Shown here: positions 53,668-64,000 of the stretch, piece after piece | Numbering within the stretch: the first letter of the stretch is position 1 | How the letters are laid out: every line of letters starts with the position of its first letter | Notes under the pieces: generated by a model | Databases searched by the model: none | The model's input: only the letters and a program-made list of their open reading frames with translations | Told to the model about the DNA's origin: nothing | Assembly: GCF_036373705.1 (NCBI RefSeq) | Contig: NC_089857.1 | Location: 39,008,784-39,072,783, forward strand | Length of the DNA stretch: 64,000 nucleotides | Source: Amia ocellicauda | Lineage: Eukaryota > Chordata > Actinopteri > Amiiformes > Amiidae | Direction of reading: 5' to 3' | Program-made: the position numbers and the translations under genes

Positions 53668-56600
53668 TTCATTGTTCTTTTTACATACAAAATCTTTAAA
53701 TTCTGTCCACAAACTGCATGTCAAGGGAGGTATTACTTCTCATCTACCTGCCTGTTAGTTTTGTTTTTCCAATTCATGTGTAAAATTCTTGAAATACCAG
53801 TTGCATTAATCTCATTCTTGTTGCACCATATCTTTGTGTTCCACTGTCTAGCCCCCACACTACATCAAGAAAGGTGCTGAATTTGTACTGCGACCTTTTT
53901 CCCAGTGTTGATTTTTATTTTAAAACATTCCATATCCTTTTATATTTTGCCATGTTTAATTTCAAAACCTCTTTTCCTCTTCAAGACAAAAATGCTGCTC
54001 ATGGATTCTTCCAGTCCCGAGTAGATGCTGTGAGGCATAATGGAACTTGCTAGTTTTTGATTTTAATTTAATTTGACAACCTCTTCCTTTTTTGAAATCC
54101 TTCGAAGAGTAGCCACAGAGCGCTTTACAGACTGGTAAACATACAACAAACGTACAGTAAAATAAAATACATAAATACAATCAAATAAAAATATAAACCT
54201 GTAAACATTTTACATGATCTAGAATAAAGTGAGTGAACATTTAAGTTAATAAACCATTTAGGCACGGAGGAGAGAAAAACTAAAAAACTCCTATAGATGG
54301 CATGTAGGAGAAAATGAATCTCTGGGGGTCCATGGCTTAGGGCCTAGGCCTAATGGTTGCCTCCCCTCCAGGCAGTATAGTTATTACAGCAGCAAGGAGA
54401 TCAGAAAGTTCTTTATCGGTGCTGCTGGCTGTGGTCTTCCCTCTGGAGGAGGCCTCTCGCCGGTCATCGGGGATGGTGATGGTGGGGGTGGGTTTGGACC
54501 ATCAACAGACTTTGGGTTGTGATGGCTCCTTAGGCCTTGGGTGTGAATGCCCCGTTGACCCTCCGTGGTGAGGTGCCTCTGGGGTGGGTTGTGCCTCATC
54601 AGACTTCCATGGTGGGGGACGAGGTGCCTCATTGGACCCTCGGAGGGGGCTGTTGCTGGAAGACAAGAAGGCAGTCATGCTCAGATACTGGTCATGCAGT
54701 GCAGGACATTTCCAAAGACAGTTGTGCAATTGCATGTCCATGGCACACCGGTGGCACTATGGGCTAGAAAAACCGAGACTAAATCACAACTGAAGACTCA
54801 TTTGTTTAAAGGCTAAGACAGAGCCTAATTTTGCCATGTTTAATTTCAAAACACACTGCTTATATGTGTGTAAGGCAGGGCTCAGATCGGCCTGACTTCT
54901 GTTCTCTCCCCTCTGCCAAACCACCGAGGCTGTGATGCTTCACCTCGGATACAGTATGAACGATTCACTGGATTACTTACAATTGTTTATCTGTTTGTTT
55001 CGTACTGTGTCTGATCTGTGCGTCTGCTGCAGTTTTAAACCCAGTGGTCTGATGCATCATTTCACATCATAGCTAAACTCCTCTGCAAGGAAACGGTTTT
55101 CTTTCTTGAATGTGGACCTGGAGCCAATTGGCTTATAGTGATGATGCTCCTTAAAATGATATAGGTTGAGGAATGTGACGGTTAAAACTAAAAACACATT
55201 TAGTGTGAGGTTTGGTTCACCGTGTTGTATTCTCTTCTGTAGTTTTACTTCCTGGCTGTAGTTAAAGCTAAGCTTTCTCCTGCAATTGTGGCCACTTTGT
55301 TCTGTCCATCATGGTTGACCTTGCACTCTGAATACAGGATCATTGTGTAGATGCCAGATAACTAAAACAGGAGCTTTATCAATGTGGTCTTTTTAGTTTG
55401 GGTCACTTCTTACCAAATGCCTTCATAGGAGTTAATTCCATGCTGAAATGTGCCCCCCATCCTTATAGTTAAACCACACTGAAGTATTTGATTCACAATG
55501 GGAATCCTGGGATGGTCACATCCTCTTGCTGTAGCAGGCCTATAGTGTTTATCAGCTGTAGTGAGTAGACATGCCTATTAGTCATTAGTTTTTATGGTGG
55601 ACTTTAACTTCTTACTGTAAAACTAATATATAGTCAAAATTACACTTAAAGGGTTATTATACTGCAGTATCTGATGGCTTGCCTTGAATGTTCCCTACCC
55701 CCTTTTCAAATGTGATTTTGAATTTACTTTTCCCCTCATTCTTGTCCCCCCCCCCCACACACACACACCCACACATACACGCACACACACACTCCTAAAT
55801 AGTATATAAATTAGAGTGATTAGAAGTTCTTATTTCAGATAAACTTGGTTTCTGTCCATTGTATACATTTAAACAATTGCCACTGTAGTAATGCACTTAT
55901 GTATTAGGATACACTTTGACTGTTTAATTGTAATGACTATTGACTGTCACATCAACAAACAATGTACAGAAAATGTCAGAATATTCATGGGAATTTATTA
56001 AATTGTGAATTATACTTTCCTGTGTCAGGCCAGGATCGTCATCGGCATATGAATGTGTTGCTCTAAATTGAATCTATGGTTTGCTTATCTGTTCCTCTTG
56101 TTACAGCTATGCAAGGAAAGAGGCCGATTTTTCGGGAGCCCAGTCCAAGCTGAAGGAGATGGAGGCAGCTCTGAACTCCAAGGAGGCTCTGCTGGCCACT
56201 GCCCTATCGGAGAAGATGTCCGTGGAGGCCACACTGGCTGACCTGCAGGACCAAATCTCAGAGGTAGCGCTTTACATGGTGTTGTGGGGCATGTAGGAGT
56301 TTTAGCCGTTCTGTCAGTTCTGCATTTCCTGAGAACATGCAAGATTCACAGACGTACAGCTTTTCAGTGTGAAGGCAGGTTTTCAAAATGGTTTTGCAAT
56401 CAGGTTAGATAAGAGCTTTTAACGTGTGGCCTCTTTTGAAGCAACACTCTGTATCCATGCATTCCTCTCTCCCTTCATCTCTGCCGTCACATTCCACTGT
56501 TGTCAATTAGTCAAACCCGTCCTGTTCTTGAAGTTGCCTCGGAGGCTGGTGCAACAGTCTGTATTTCTCCCACTCAGGAGACCTCTAGTGGCAGGTGTCT

Positions 56601-59600
56601 TTCACACTTATAATAACAGCATATAGTCTAATAATATGGACACCAGAGGGAGCTCTTGCTAAGGTTTTTGTACTCAAATTGGTCTAGTAATCAAACAAAA
56701 TATAAATGTTTTAAAATGTATACCTGCATGTTTGTTTCAAAAATATGTTAATTGCCGAAGTCTTGAATTTTAGATTTACATGACAAATCTGATAATTGTA
56801 GAACCAATCAAACCACCAAAGCGGTCAATGTTGAGGGAGAGCAGGGTCACACTGTGGCCTCGGGCTCTCTTAGGATCAGATCTCCTGATGACTGAGTACT
56901 AGATCCTGTAGTTCTGCTGTTGACATGTTAGCTTTCGCAACTGAGGTAAAACTGGACAGACGTCTAGATTGAGAATTGTTTTGGTCTTGACCCTTGAGAC
57001 TATTGAATAAGCAGTGAGGAAATGCTGACCGTTGACTCTTCTGCCCCTGTCCCCGTGCTGTGATGCAGCTGGACACCAGCATGGTGACAGCCAAGAAGCA
57101 GCTGGCAGATGAAACCCTGCAGCGCGTGGACCTGGAGAACCGCTGCCAGAGCCTCTCCGAGGAGCTGGAGTTCCGCAAGAACATGTTTGAGGAGGCGAGT
57201 ATCCCTTAGACTGGAAATGCCATCACTGCTGCTCATGAACCGCTAAAAGCTCAAATTGTATGTGTGTGTGTGTGTGTGTGCATTCTGTGGAACTGTTTAT
57301 ATTTTGAGGTTAGGTTCACAGCAGATTTTTAAGGCTTAGGGTTTTTTTGTTTTGCTTATAAGAACTTGTGTTTTTTATGACATCGATATCATTAAAATTA
57401 AAAGCTTCATTGGTAAGTTGTGTGCAGTATGGGGGACGGCCAAAGTGACATTGAGCAAGGGGATGAAATTAATTATTGATCCCCTGCCTCTCTGTCTCTC
57501 TCTCCCTCTCTCTCTCCCTGAAGGCAGTATAATATGATCTCTAACTTGAAGCCATGTCTGAAAAGCGCAGTCCTAGCCAGTGAGCTCTGTGACCTGAAAA
57601 TGGATTGTGCGATGTGCCGACCACCCCACCCCCCAGTCAGCCCTGTGTGCGAATCGGAGCACCGTGCCCCCTCTGCTTTGTGCTGGGGTGGTAATGGCTG
57701 CCATTTTTGCTCCCCTACAGGAGATCAAAGACACACGGCGCCGACACGAGACCCGCCTGGTGGAGGTGGACAGTGGCCGGCAGCAGGAGTACGAGTTCAA
57801 GCTGGCGCAGGCACTCACTGAGATGAGGCAACAGCACGACGAGCAAGTGAAGCTGTACAAGGACGAGATGGAGCAGACGTACCAGGCAAAGGCACGTAAA
57901 CCTGCTAATCTACTCTGGGATTGCTTCCAAGTAGTTTATTTGGAGGTGTGGGGGATTACAGTAATGTGCAATATTACATTTTCCTTCTGGCATTTCATGT
58001 AATTTGCACTCTGGTATTCCTTTGATCTATAATGAGGGCTGACAATTTCTATCAGGCCTCTTTTACTCTCTGTACTGTACAATTTTTATCTTCAGCACAA
58101 TGAAGAGGCAGGGTATCTTTAATGCTGTATAGTTAAATCCATCAATCCCAGGTTTCCATGCTTATCTCTGACAAAGGTGATTTGAACAGAAAATTTCAGT
58201 GGGAAGAAACTTTTGTGGAGCCGGGGTCTGCTACTCCAGGTCTCCTGATTTTTTTTTTTTTTTGTTACAGTTGACCCCGTAACTGCACCGATTTGCATGC
58301 TTAATTAGAACAACTTAAATAAGTGTAGCTATTAATTCTGTGAGTTTACCATTTAAAACTACCACAAGTGATGCATTTCCTCTTAACAGCTGGACAGGAA
58401 ACGTGAGCTTTACCATAACCCAGTAGTATTACTATTAGAAGTTCCTCTTTCTATGTAGCAGTCTGTGTGCGAGCCCTGACCCGCGGTGTTGTTGTCCCCC
58501 AGCTTGAGAACACCAGGTTGTCCTCGGAGATGAACAGCAACTCGGCCAGCATGGCCCGGGAGGAGCTGAAGGAGACGCGCTTGCGTGTGGAGACCCTGAG
58601 CGCCCAGCTTTCCAGCCTGCAGAAGGAGGTGAGTGGAGAGAGCTGCAGCTCAGCTTTTGGTAGCTGATATCTTTTTTTTTTTTTTTTTCCATTATTGCTT
58701 TTACTTCTCCATAGCTGTTCAGTCTTTATTGGAGGTCTCTCATTGAAAAGAGGATGTTGACAATTTCCTTCTAGTTATTTCCCACAGATACTTGAAGTGT
58801 TCATATTCAATGTGGCCATAGTTAGTTCAAACATTTTAATTTACTCTTGAGTGGTTTATTTTAAATTTTTTCCCTTGGTTTAAAAATGCAAAATCTGAGG
58901 TTCAAAAGAGGGTGCAAAATGAGATGCTTGTGACCAGACCACTTCGCTAGACACAAGGTATCTGAGTTACACCTCTGTATCCCCTTCAGCAGATGTGGAT
59001 GCCGTGTCTCTCTGAGGAAACATCCCCATTTGTCGTTTCTCATCTTAATGTGCTCAACCTCCGAGCGAGCACTGGGGCTGTGTGACCACTGTGACTTTGT
59101 GCTCTTTTTGCAGACCCGGGGATGGCAGGACCGCATCATGGAGCTGGAGGCGGCACTGTCCCAGGAGAGGGACGGCAGCCGCAGGGTCCTGGCCGAGAAG
59201 GAGCGAGAGATCGCCGAGATCAGGGCGAAGATGCAGATGCAGCTGGACGAGTACGAGCAGCTCCTGGACGTCAAGCTGGCCCTGGACATGGAGATCAATG
59301 CCTATAGGAAGCTGCTTGAAGGCGAGGAGGAGAGGTGAGCGACTGAGAAACCCCCCATCCTGAAAAGTGAAGCTGCATATCCTGGTTGTCTTTTGATGGT
59401 TTTGACTCCCCAGCCAGTCTTAATAAAGTACCCAGGGAAAGGGCTTTATGCCACACAAACTTTATGGTGGTTTTCTGTCTTTTATTAACTGTATATTGTG
59501 TAAAACAGTCAGCCCTGCTGCCGGTGAGTGTGCAGTGTGTTTCAGTGTCCCTGTCCCCGTAGGCTGAAGCTGTCCCCCAGCCCCTCATCACGGGTCACCG

Positions 59601-62555
59601 TGTCGCGGGCCTCGTCCAGCCGCAGTGTGCGCACGACCCGGGGCAAAAGGAAGCGCGTGGATGTGGAGGAGTCGGAGGCCAGCAGCAGTGTCAGCATCGC
59701 GCACTCTGCCTCGGCCACCGGCAATGTCTGCGTCGATGAGCTGGATGTGGATGGGAAGTTCATCCGCTTGCACAACACCTCTGACCAGGTGAGACCATTG
59801 TCCTTGAGTGGTAGATGACAACCAACCTCTTCTGATATATTGCAAGCAAATTTAGAAATTGATCTGAGATGTAAGAAAAAAGGTCAGTGTTCTCCCCATT
59901 TCCACACTTTGATGGGGAGTGTGAGTAGTGAGGTGTCTTGACTGCTCAGTGCATCTTCAATGACCATAATGAAATGGAAAGTGTAGTGTGGAAGGCTAAT
60001 CACGGGAGAGAACAGTTACAAGACTAATATGATCGTGCTCTTCATACACCCTGAACATGTTCTACATTTAGTTTCATTGCATCAAACAAAGCTGAAGTCA
60101 TCCTTCAGATGACCTCAATATATTGACCCTCCCAGAGCTGATCTCCTGTCTTGATGTCCCGTTACTTTTACTCCCCTTTCTGTACAGCTATCAGACTGTG
60201 GAAAGTTTGCATTTGGTTGCAGAAAATGCATGTACTGTGCTAGCCTCATCTGTGATCATGTTGCATCCCTTTCTGCAGGATCAGCCAATGGGAGGCATGG
60301 AGCTAATAAGAACTATTGGTGAAACCTCAGCCACCTACAAGTTTACCCCCAAGTATGTCCTAAAAGCAGGCCAGAAAGTGACGGTAAGCTGATGTTTTGC
60401 TCTTGGGCATCCCACAGATTTCTTCAATTCGAGCAGCAAAAATTGAAAATCTGCTATTAACAAAAGTAGAGCACTGCCCTGGATGTATAGTCTCCTGACA
60501 AATGTACCCAAAAAAAGCATTCTGAATTAATTAAGTATGGAGGGTTTCATAATTTACATGTGCATTTCTTTTATGCAACTAAACATTTGTTAGAAGATTG
60601 CTGACTGCAGAATTCCTCTGCTTATTCTCCCAACCCCACCCCCATTTGTTTTAGCCAATCTAAAAATCAGGGCTGCTATATTGATTGCCATGCTCCTGCA
60701 TTATGTACACCACACTAATTTGCTTGTTTAAAGACTGAAAACATTTTTGGCTTTTCCCAACTGGCCTGCTTCAGACAAATGTTCCCAGTGGGAGACTGGT
60801 AATAGTCAATTTCTAAGCAGACATCCAATAGTCTTTTCAAAGCACCCAGTGAGTTACTGATGTGACAACAGGCTTATATAATGTAAACTTTACAGCTATA
60901 GCTTTTTTGTGTGCAATTATCAGCCAATGTAAATGATTTTTTTTAATGCATTAAATCTATACATTTTTTATGTATTATGATTTCACAAAACCTGTGGACC
61001 ATCAGATAACTGGGGTGTGTATTGAATTGTAGTTACATAATGTCCTGATTGCTTTCTATTCTAGTCCTTATTGGCAATAGGAAAGGTTGTGGCTGTGGGA
61101 TATAGTAAGTACTATTGTTTTTTTGAACAGATCTGGGCTAATAATGCTGGAGTGAGCTCCAGTCCTCCCACGGACCTCCTCTGGAAGAACCAGGGCTCCT
61201 GGGGCACCGGCGAGGATGTGAGGGTCGCACTGAAGAATTCTCAGGGAGAGGTACAGTGTTTCTTCATCTGAATTTCACCAGCTGAGCAGTTGGGGCAGGA
61301 AGTCTGTGGTCACTGTGTGCTTTTTGAGGCGGAAGTCAGTCTAGTAGTTTTGCAAGAGGGCCACTACATGATTACTATGCATGCTCAATGTTCTTAATGG
61401 GTGAAGGATTTCTGTAATGGGCTATTCTGTTAGGATTAGGCACTGGCATTACTGTAAAACACGAATGGTAAACTTGAGATCTTCTCCATTCCTGCTGCAG
61501 ATCACTTTCCTTAATTGAATTCACATCAGTTCCTGTTAGCATTGCCCAGTGCTGAGCAGTTCAGGAAGTGGCCGCTATGGTTTTTATTTGAACAGTTGTG
61601 AAATGTGCATTTCAGGAGGTGGCTCACCGGACCACTGTGTACAAAACCACATTGGCAGAGGAACAGCAGGAGGACGACGAGGAAGAAGAGGATGAGGAGG
61701 AGGAAGACGAAGTTGAAGTAAGTGAGGAAGTCCTTTCATCAACATGTAACCCCTTGTTCTGCAGTCATACTGAAACTATTGGTCAAGTAATTCTTATTTT
61801 TAAGGTACTGATTCAAGTGACCTTCTGTTCTCAATATGATACACTACACAATGGACTCTTCAAACACTGCAGTGCTCTTTTATATTGTGCAGATGTCTGT
61901 CTGGGCCTTTTTTAATCTGCAGATTTGAGCTTATGATACAATCACCCTTTCATATCTGCATTCTTGGTTTGCCTGTGAGTTTAACTTAATGCATGTTCAG
62001 AATGAAACCCAGAGGTTTCCCTGATAGATATGTAACATGTCCATCACAGTTTTCCAGTGCCAAGGTTCCTGTGTTGGTCAGCAGTTCCTGTCGGGCGCTA
62101 GTGCCTTCTGAACTACTTCCTGTGTAAAAACGTTTTCTGTAGATCAGATGCAGATTTGTTGGTTATTCAAAGCCATGTTGAAGCTCGAGCCTTTGACTGC
62201 TGTGCCACCTGATCTAGGAAATAAGGTGCGAATAGTTAAACTTCATATTGGTCATCATTGGAAGCTGTGTAAAAGGCCCACAAAAACATTTTACTGATTT
62301 AATGGACCATGTTCTTCCCTCACTGGCTCCAGTGTTTCACTTTTTATTCTGTGGCATGAAGTATGGTCCTATTGAAGTAATTTAGCAAATGTTCTGCCCT
62401 ACTGGTTAAACGTATTTAATGAATACATATTTTAAATGGCTATGTTTGATTTAAAGAATCTTGTCAGATTCTGGTGTGTATAATATTCTCTAATGCCTTT
62501 TTCTCTCTCGCAGGGAGATCCACGGGCGTCCAACAGGAGCTGTTCGATTATGTAA
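50576..62555 (+). CDS. LMNB1: LMNB1 (lamin B1), 11 exons
   Basis: Lamin B1 is a farnesylated intermediate-filament protein of the nuclear lamina. Exons: 50576-50940, 56107-56263, 57069-57194, 57721-57891, 58503-58628, 59114-59334, 59563-59788, 60279-60383, 61131-61250, 61616-61717, 62514-62555; 586 aa, the human length. Landmarks: head with the CDK-type site TPLSPTR, coiled-coil rod starting [20 protein letters not shown] and ending [20 protein letters not shown], nuclear localisation signal RGKRKR (415-420), Ig-fold tail domain ([11 protein letters not shown] to WGTGEDVRV), a run of Glu/Asp, and the CaaX box CSIM (583-586). Two introns, after exons 3 and 4, seem to begin with GC (GAG|GCGAGT and AAG|GCACGT), needed to keep the conserved frame. 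Met replaces the human Trp at about residue 471 (PMGGMELIR). The frame is open upstream of the ATG, but without an upstream ATG. Confidence 0.97.
53642..53667. repeat. Poly(A) run
   Basis: Twenty-six A residues in LMNB1 intron 1. No retroposon body was recognised upstream of it. Confidence 0.9.
53944..54852. mobile_element. Unidentified insertion bounded by a 25-bp direct repeat
   Basis: The same 25 bases (ATTTTGCCATGTTTAATTTC plus AAAAC) occur exactly at 53944-53968 and 54828-54852, enclosing 859 bases. The enclosed sequence is unlike the surrounding intron. Part is AT-rich with AGCGCTTTACAGACTGGTAA, a string typical of fish interspersed repeats, and about 54400-54660 is GC-rich. Near its right end a plus-strand frame reads QLKTHLFKG, similar to C-termini of non-LTR retrotransposon proteins. 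A retroposon with a long target-site duplication is the simplest reading, but a local duplication is possible. Confidence 0.5.
55748..55793. repeat. C-run and (CA)n microsatellite
   Basis: About 13 C residues followed by interrupted CA repeats in LMNB1 intron 1. Confidence 0.88.
57259..57280. repeat. (TG)n microsatellite
   Basis: About 11 TG units in LMNB1 intron 3, shortly after the GC donor. Confidence 0.9.
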
Positions 62556-63096
62556 ACTTTCTTGTGCAATCTACCTATATCAAAGTGATTATTTTCTGCT
62601 GCCAACAGACCTTTCTCAGAAGAAAGCTATTTTTGTATCCTTAGTTTTTACTGTAAACGACGTTTCTAGAACCTTTTTAATTTTTTTCTTTACTATTCAA
62701 ACACAGAACACTTTGTAAACAGTTTGGTACATACTTTTTCTGTTTAATGTGAATCCAGGTCAATCATGATTTTGGACAGGTTTGTAAACTTTTTTTTTTA
62801 AATAAAAAAAACACTATTTTTTTAGAATAGCTGAATTATAACAAGTCTGTGATTTAATGGGGCAGCTTGAAGTGTAAAATCGTCTCCTTGTTGAGGTGCT
62901 GTGAATTTGTTTTTTTTACTGTATCTATATTAAGTGTTTTTTTAAAATGGCATTTTAAAGGCTTTTCCATATTGAAACTGTCTGAGTTATTAAACATGGT
63001 TTTAGTGTGACGTTTCAACAATTTGTTAGATAGGCAGGGAGGTGCATTTTTTGAATGTAGATATTAGCCTTTTACATGTAAAACAAAAAAAATAAA
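62556..63096 (+). other. LMNB1 3' UTR with candidate poly(A) signals
   Basis: AATAAA occurs at 62801-62806 (about 250 bases past the stop) and at 63091-63096. Either could end the transcript. The sequence in between is T-rich and non-coding. Confidence 0.5.
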
Positions 63097-63678
63097 CTAT
63101 TTAAACTTTGTTTTTTGTTTCTTCTCGTGGAAAAATTCTGCAAATGAAGTGTTCTGTGAAATTGTTTAGAATGACCCTGTAAGAATGCAGCTCCAAGTTT
63201 TTAGATTGTAGTCTGAAGATTAACCATGAGGCCACCAGGGGTCAGAATGGGGATTAGAGTGAATAGTGTCACCCAGGCATGTGTGGCCATGTGACGTGCA
63301 GATTCTGATCTGAAAATGCTAATGCTAAATTATGCATAATCCTTACACATTGCTCCTAACATTTGGCAAAGAGCAGGAATTGAAAAGGCATGAGTTTGCA
63401 GCCCCTTATGTAATAGGATAACTACTGATTGCCCTAGAGTAAGTCCAGCAAAGAGTACCTGAGATGTACTGAATGCGTACGTGCATTATTCAGTAGAAGG
63501 GCGATTTGCAATGCTCAGTGAGCACAGGTAGGCCTGTTTGTCCTGCTTGTTTGCTGATAAAACATTGGGTAGCCCTTGATATAGCAGTTAAAATTGGAAG
63601 TCACCATTTAGTCATTTTCATTTCTTAAAATGCTGATAATGTCACAAAACAAACTACTAAACACTTCCCCAAGACTGC
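63097..63678. other. Interval between LMNB1 and the minus-strand terminal exon
   Basis: No gene, repeat family or motif stands out. It probably contains the 3' UTR of the minus-strand gene ending at 63679. Confidence 0.4.
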
Positions 63679-63924
63679 TCATCCATCTTCAGTCCCTGCT
63701 TTGTAATGTGAAGATGAGGATTTCTTGGGCTCTTCAGCAAATTTAAATGCAGAAATAATTGAGGGTTCATTAGGAATTTGTATTAAGAGTTTTAAAATCT
63801 GATCCACAGCTGTGAACTTGTCCTTGCCTGCATTAATCACGGCAATTTGCATTTTCTTCTCTCCAGCAAGTATGGTGTTTTCAGGGATTCTGTCTGGGAT
63901 TCCAGTGACCTCTACTAATGTCTC
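63679..63924 (-). CDS. Terminal coding exon of an unrecognised gene (partial)
   Basis: A minus-strand frame of 81 sense codons plus TGA is preceded by a good acceptor (polypyrimidine-poor but CAAATTCAG at the boundary after 63924). The product begins ETLVEVTGIPDRIPE, contains AGEKKMQIAVINAGKDKF and ends SSSSHYKAGTEDG. Codon use looks natural and it lacks low complexity apart from a Ser/Lys tail. I do not recognise a family. In human the minus-strand neighbour past LMNB1 is MARCHF3, but these residues do not look like its RING-CH or membrane regions. The rest of the gene would lie beyond 64000. It may be a lineage-specific gene, or a spurious open frame. Confidence 0.4.
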   Translation of the reverse strand, partial: ETLVEVTGIPDRIPENTILAGEKKMQIAVINAGKDKFTAVDQILKLLIQIPNEPSIISAFKFAEEPKKSSSSHYKAGTEDG

Positions 63925-64000
63925 CTGAATTTGGAGACAAAACCTAAAGTGAATCCCTGAACTCCCTAGCAAAAAAATTATTTGAAATGTGAGGTTATGG

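Noticed and set aside
57195-57200. GT at 57199 as the LMNB1 exon 3 donor
   Set aside because: It would add four bases and shift the frame into exon 4, which otherwise matches lamin B1 exactly.

Overview
The window is nuclear DNA from a vertebrate, most likely a ray-finned fish. Genes are split into many short GT-AG exons, and introns carry Tc1-like DNA transposons, a tRNA-derived SINE and hAT-like MITEs of fish type. Protein identities to human orthologues are high. The gene order GRAMD2B - ALDH7A1 - PHAX - TEX43 - LMNB1 is that of human 5q23. The conserved order, and a SINE whose tail reads 'gccctggataagggc', would suit an early-branching ray-finned lineage, but the sequence alone does not fix the species.

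Layout. 1-14.2 kb: GRAMD2B (+), an ER-membrane GRAM-domain protein, 14 coding exons, with a degenerate Tc1 element in one intron. 14.2-22.2 kb: gene-free convergent interval with repeat fragments and a possible conserved non-coding block. 22.2-29.8 kb: ALDH7A1 (-), all 18 coding exons, 539 codons plus stop. 29.8-30.6 kb: short divergent promoter region holding an initiator tRNA-Met gene. 30.6-35.0 kb: PHAX (+), five exons. 36.8-38.0 kb: TEX43 (+), four short exons including a proposed 28-nt microexon. 39.6-42.2 kb: a LARP6-like RNA-binding gene (-), three exons. 43.7-48.1 kb: a JTB-like membrane protein gene (+), five coding exons, with a deleted Tc1 copy and MITEs in its introns. 50.1-62.6 kb: LMNB1 (+), 11 exons, 586 aa. 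63.7-63.9 kb: a terminal exon (-) of a gene I do not recognise.

The genes are functionally unrelated: lipid transport at membrane contacts, lysine degradation, snRNA export, a sperm-associated protein, mRNA binding, a small type I membrane protein, and the nuclear lamina. The main interest is evolutionary. The JTB-like and LARP6-like genes lie between TEX43 and LMNB1, whereas human JTB is on 1q21 (near LMNA) and human LARP6 is on 15q23 (near GRAMD2A). They are therefore candidate 2R ohnologues that mammals lost from this block. LMNB1 also appears to use GC donors in two consecutive introns, and a near-identical 52-bp CCAAT-containing repeat lies upstream of two separate promoters.

All exon coordinates come from reading splice sites by eye, checked by reading-frame continuity and by remembered human proteins. 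Transcript ends are estimates.
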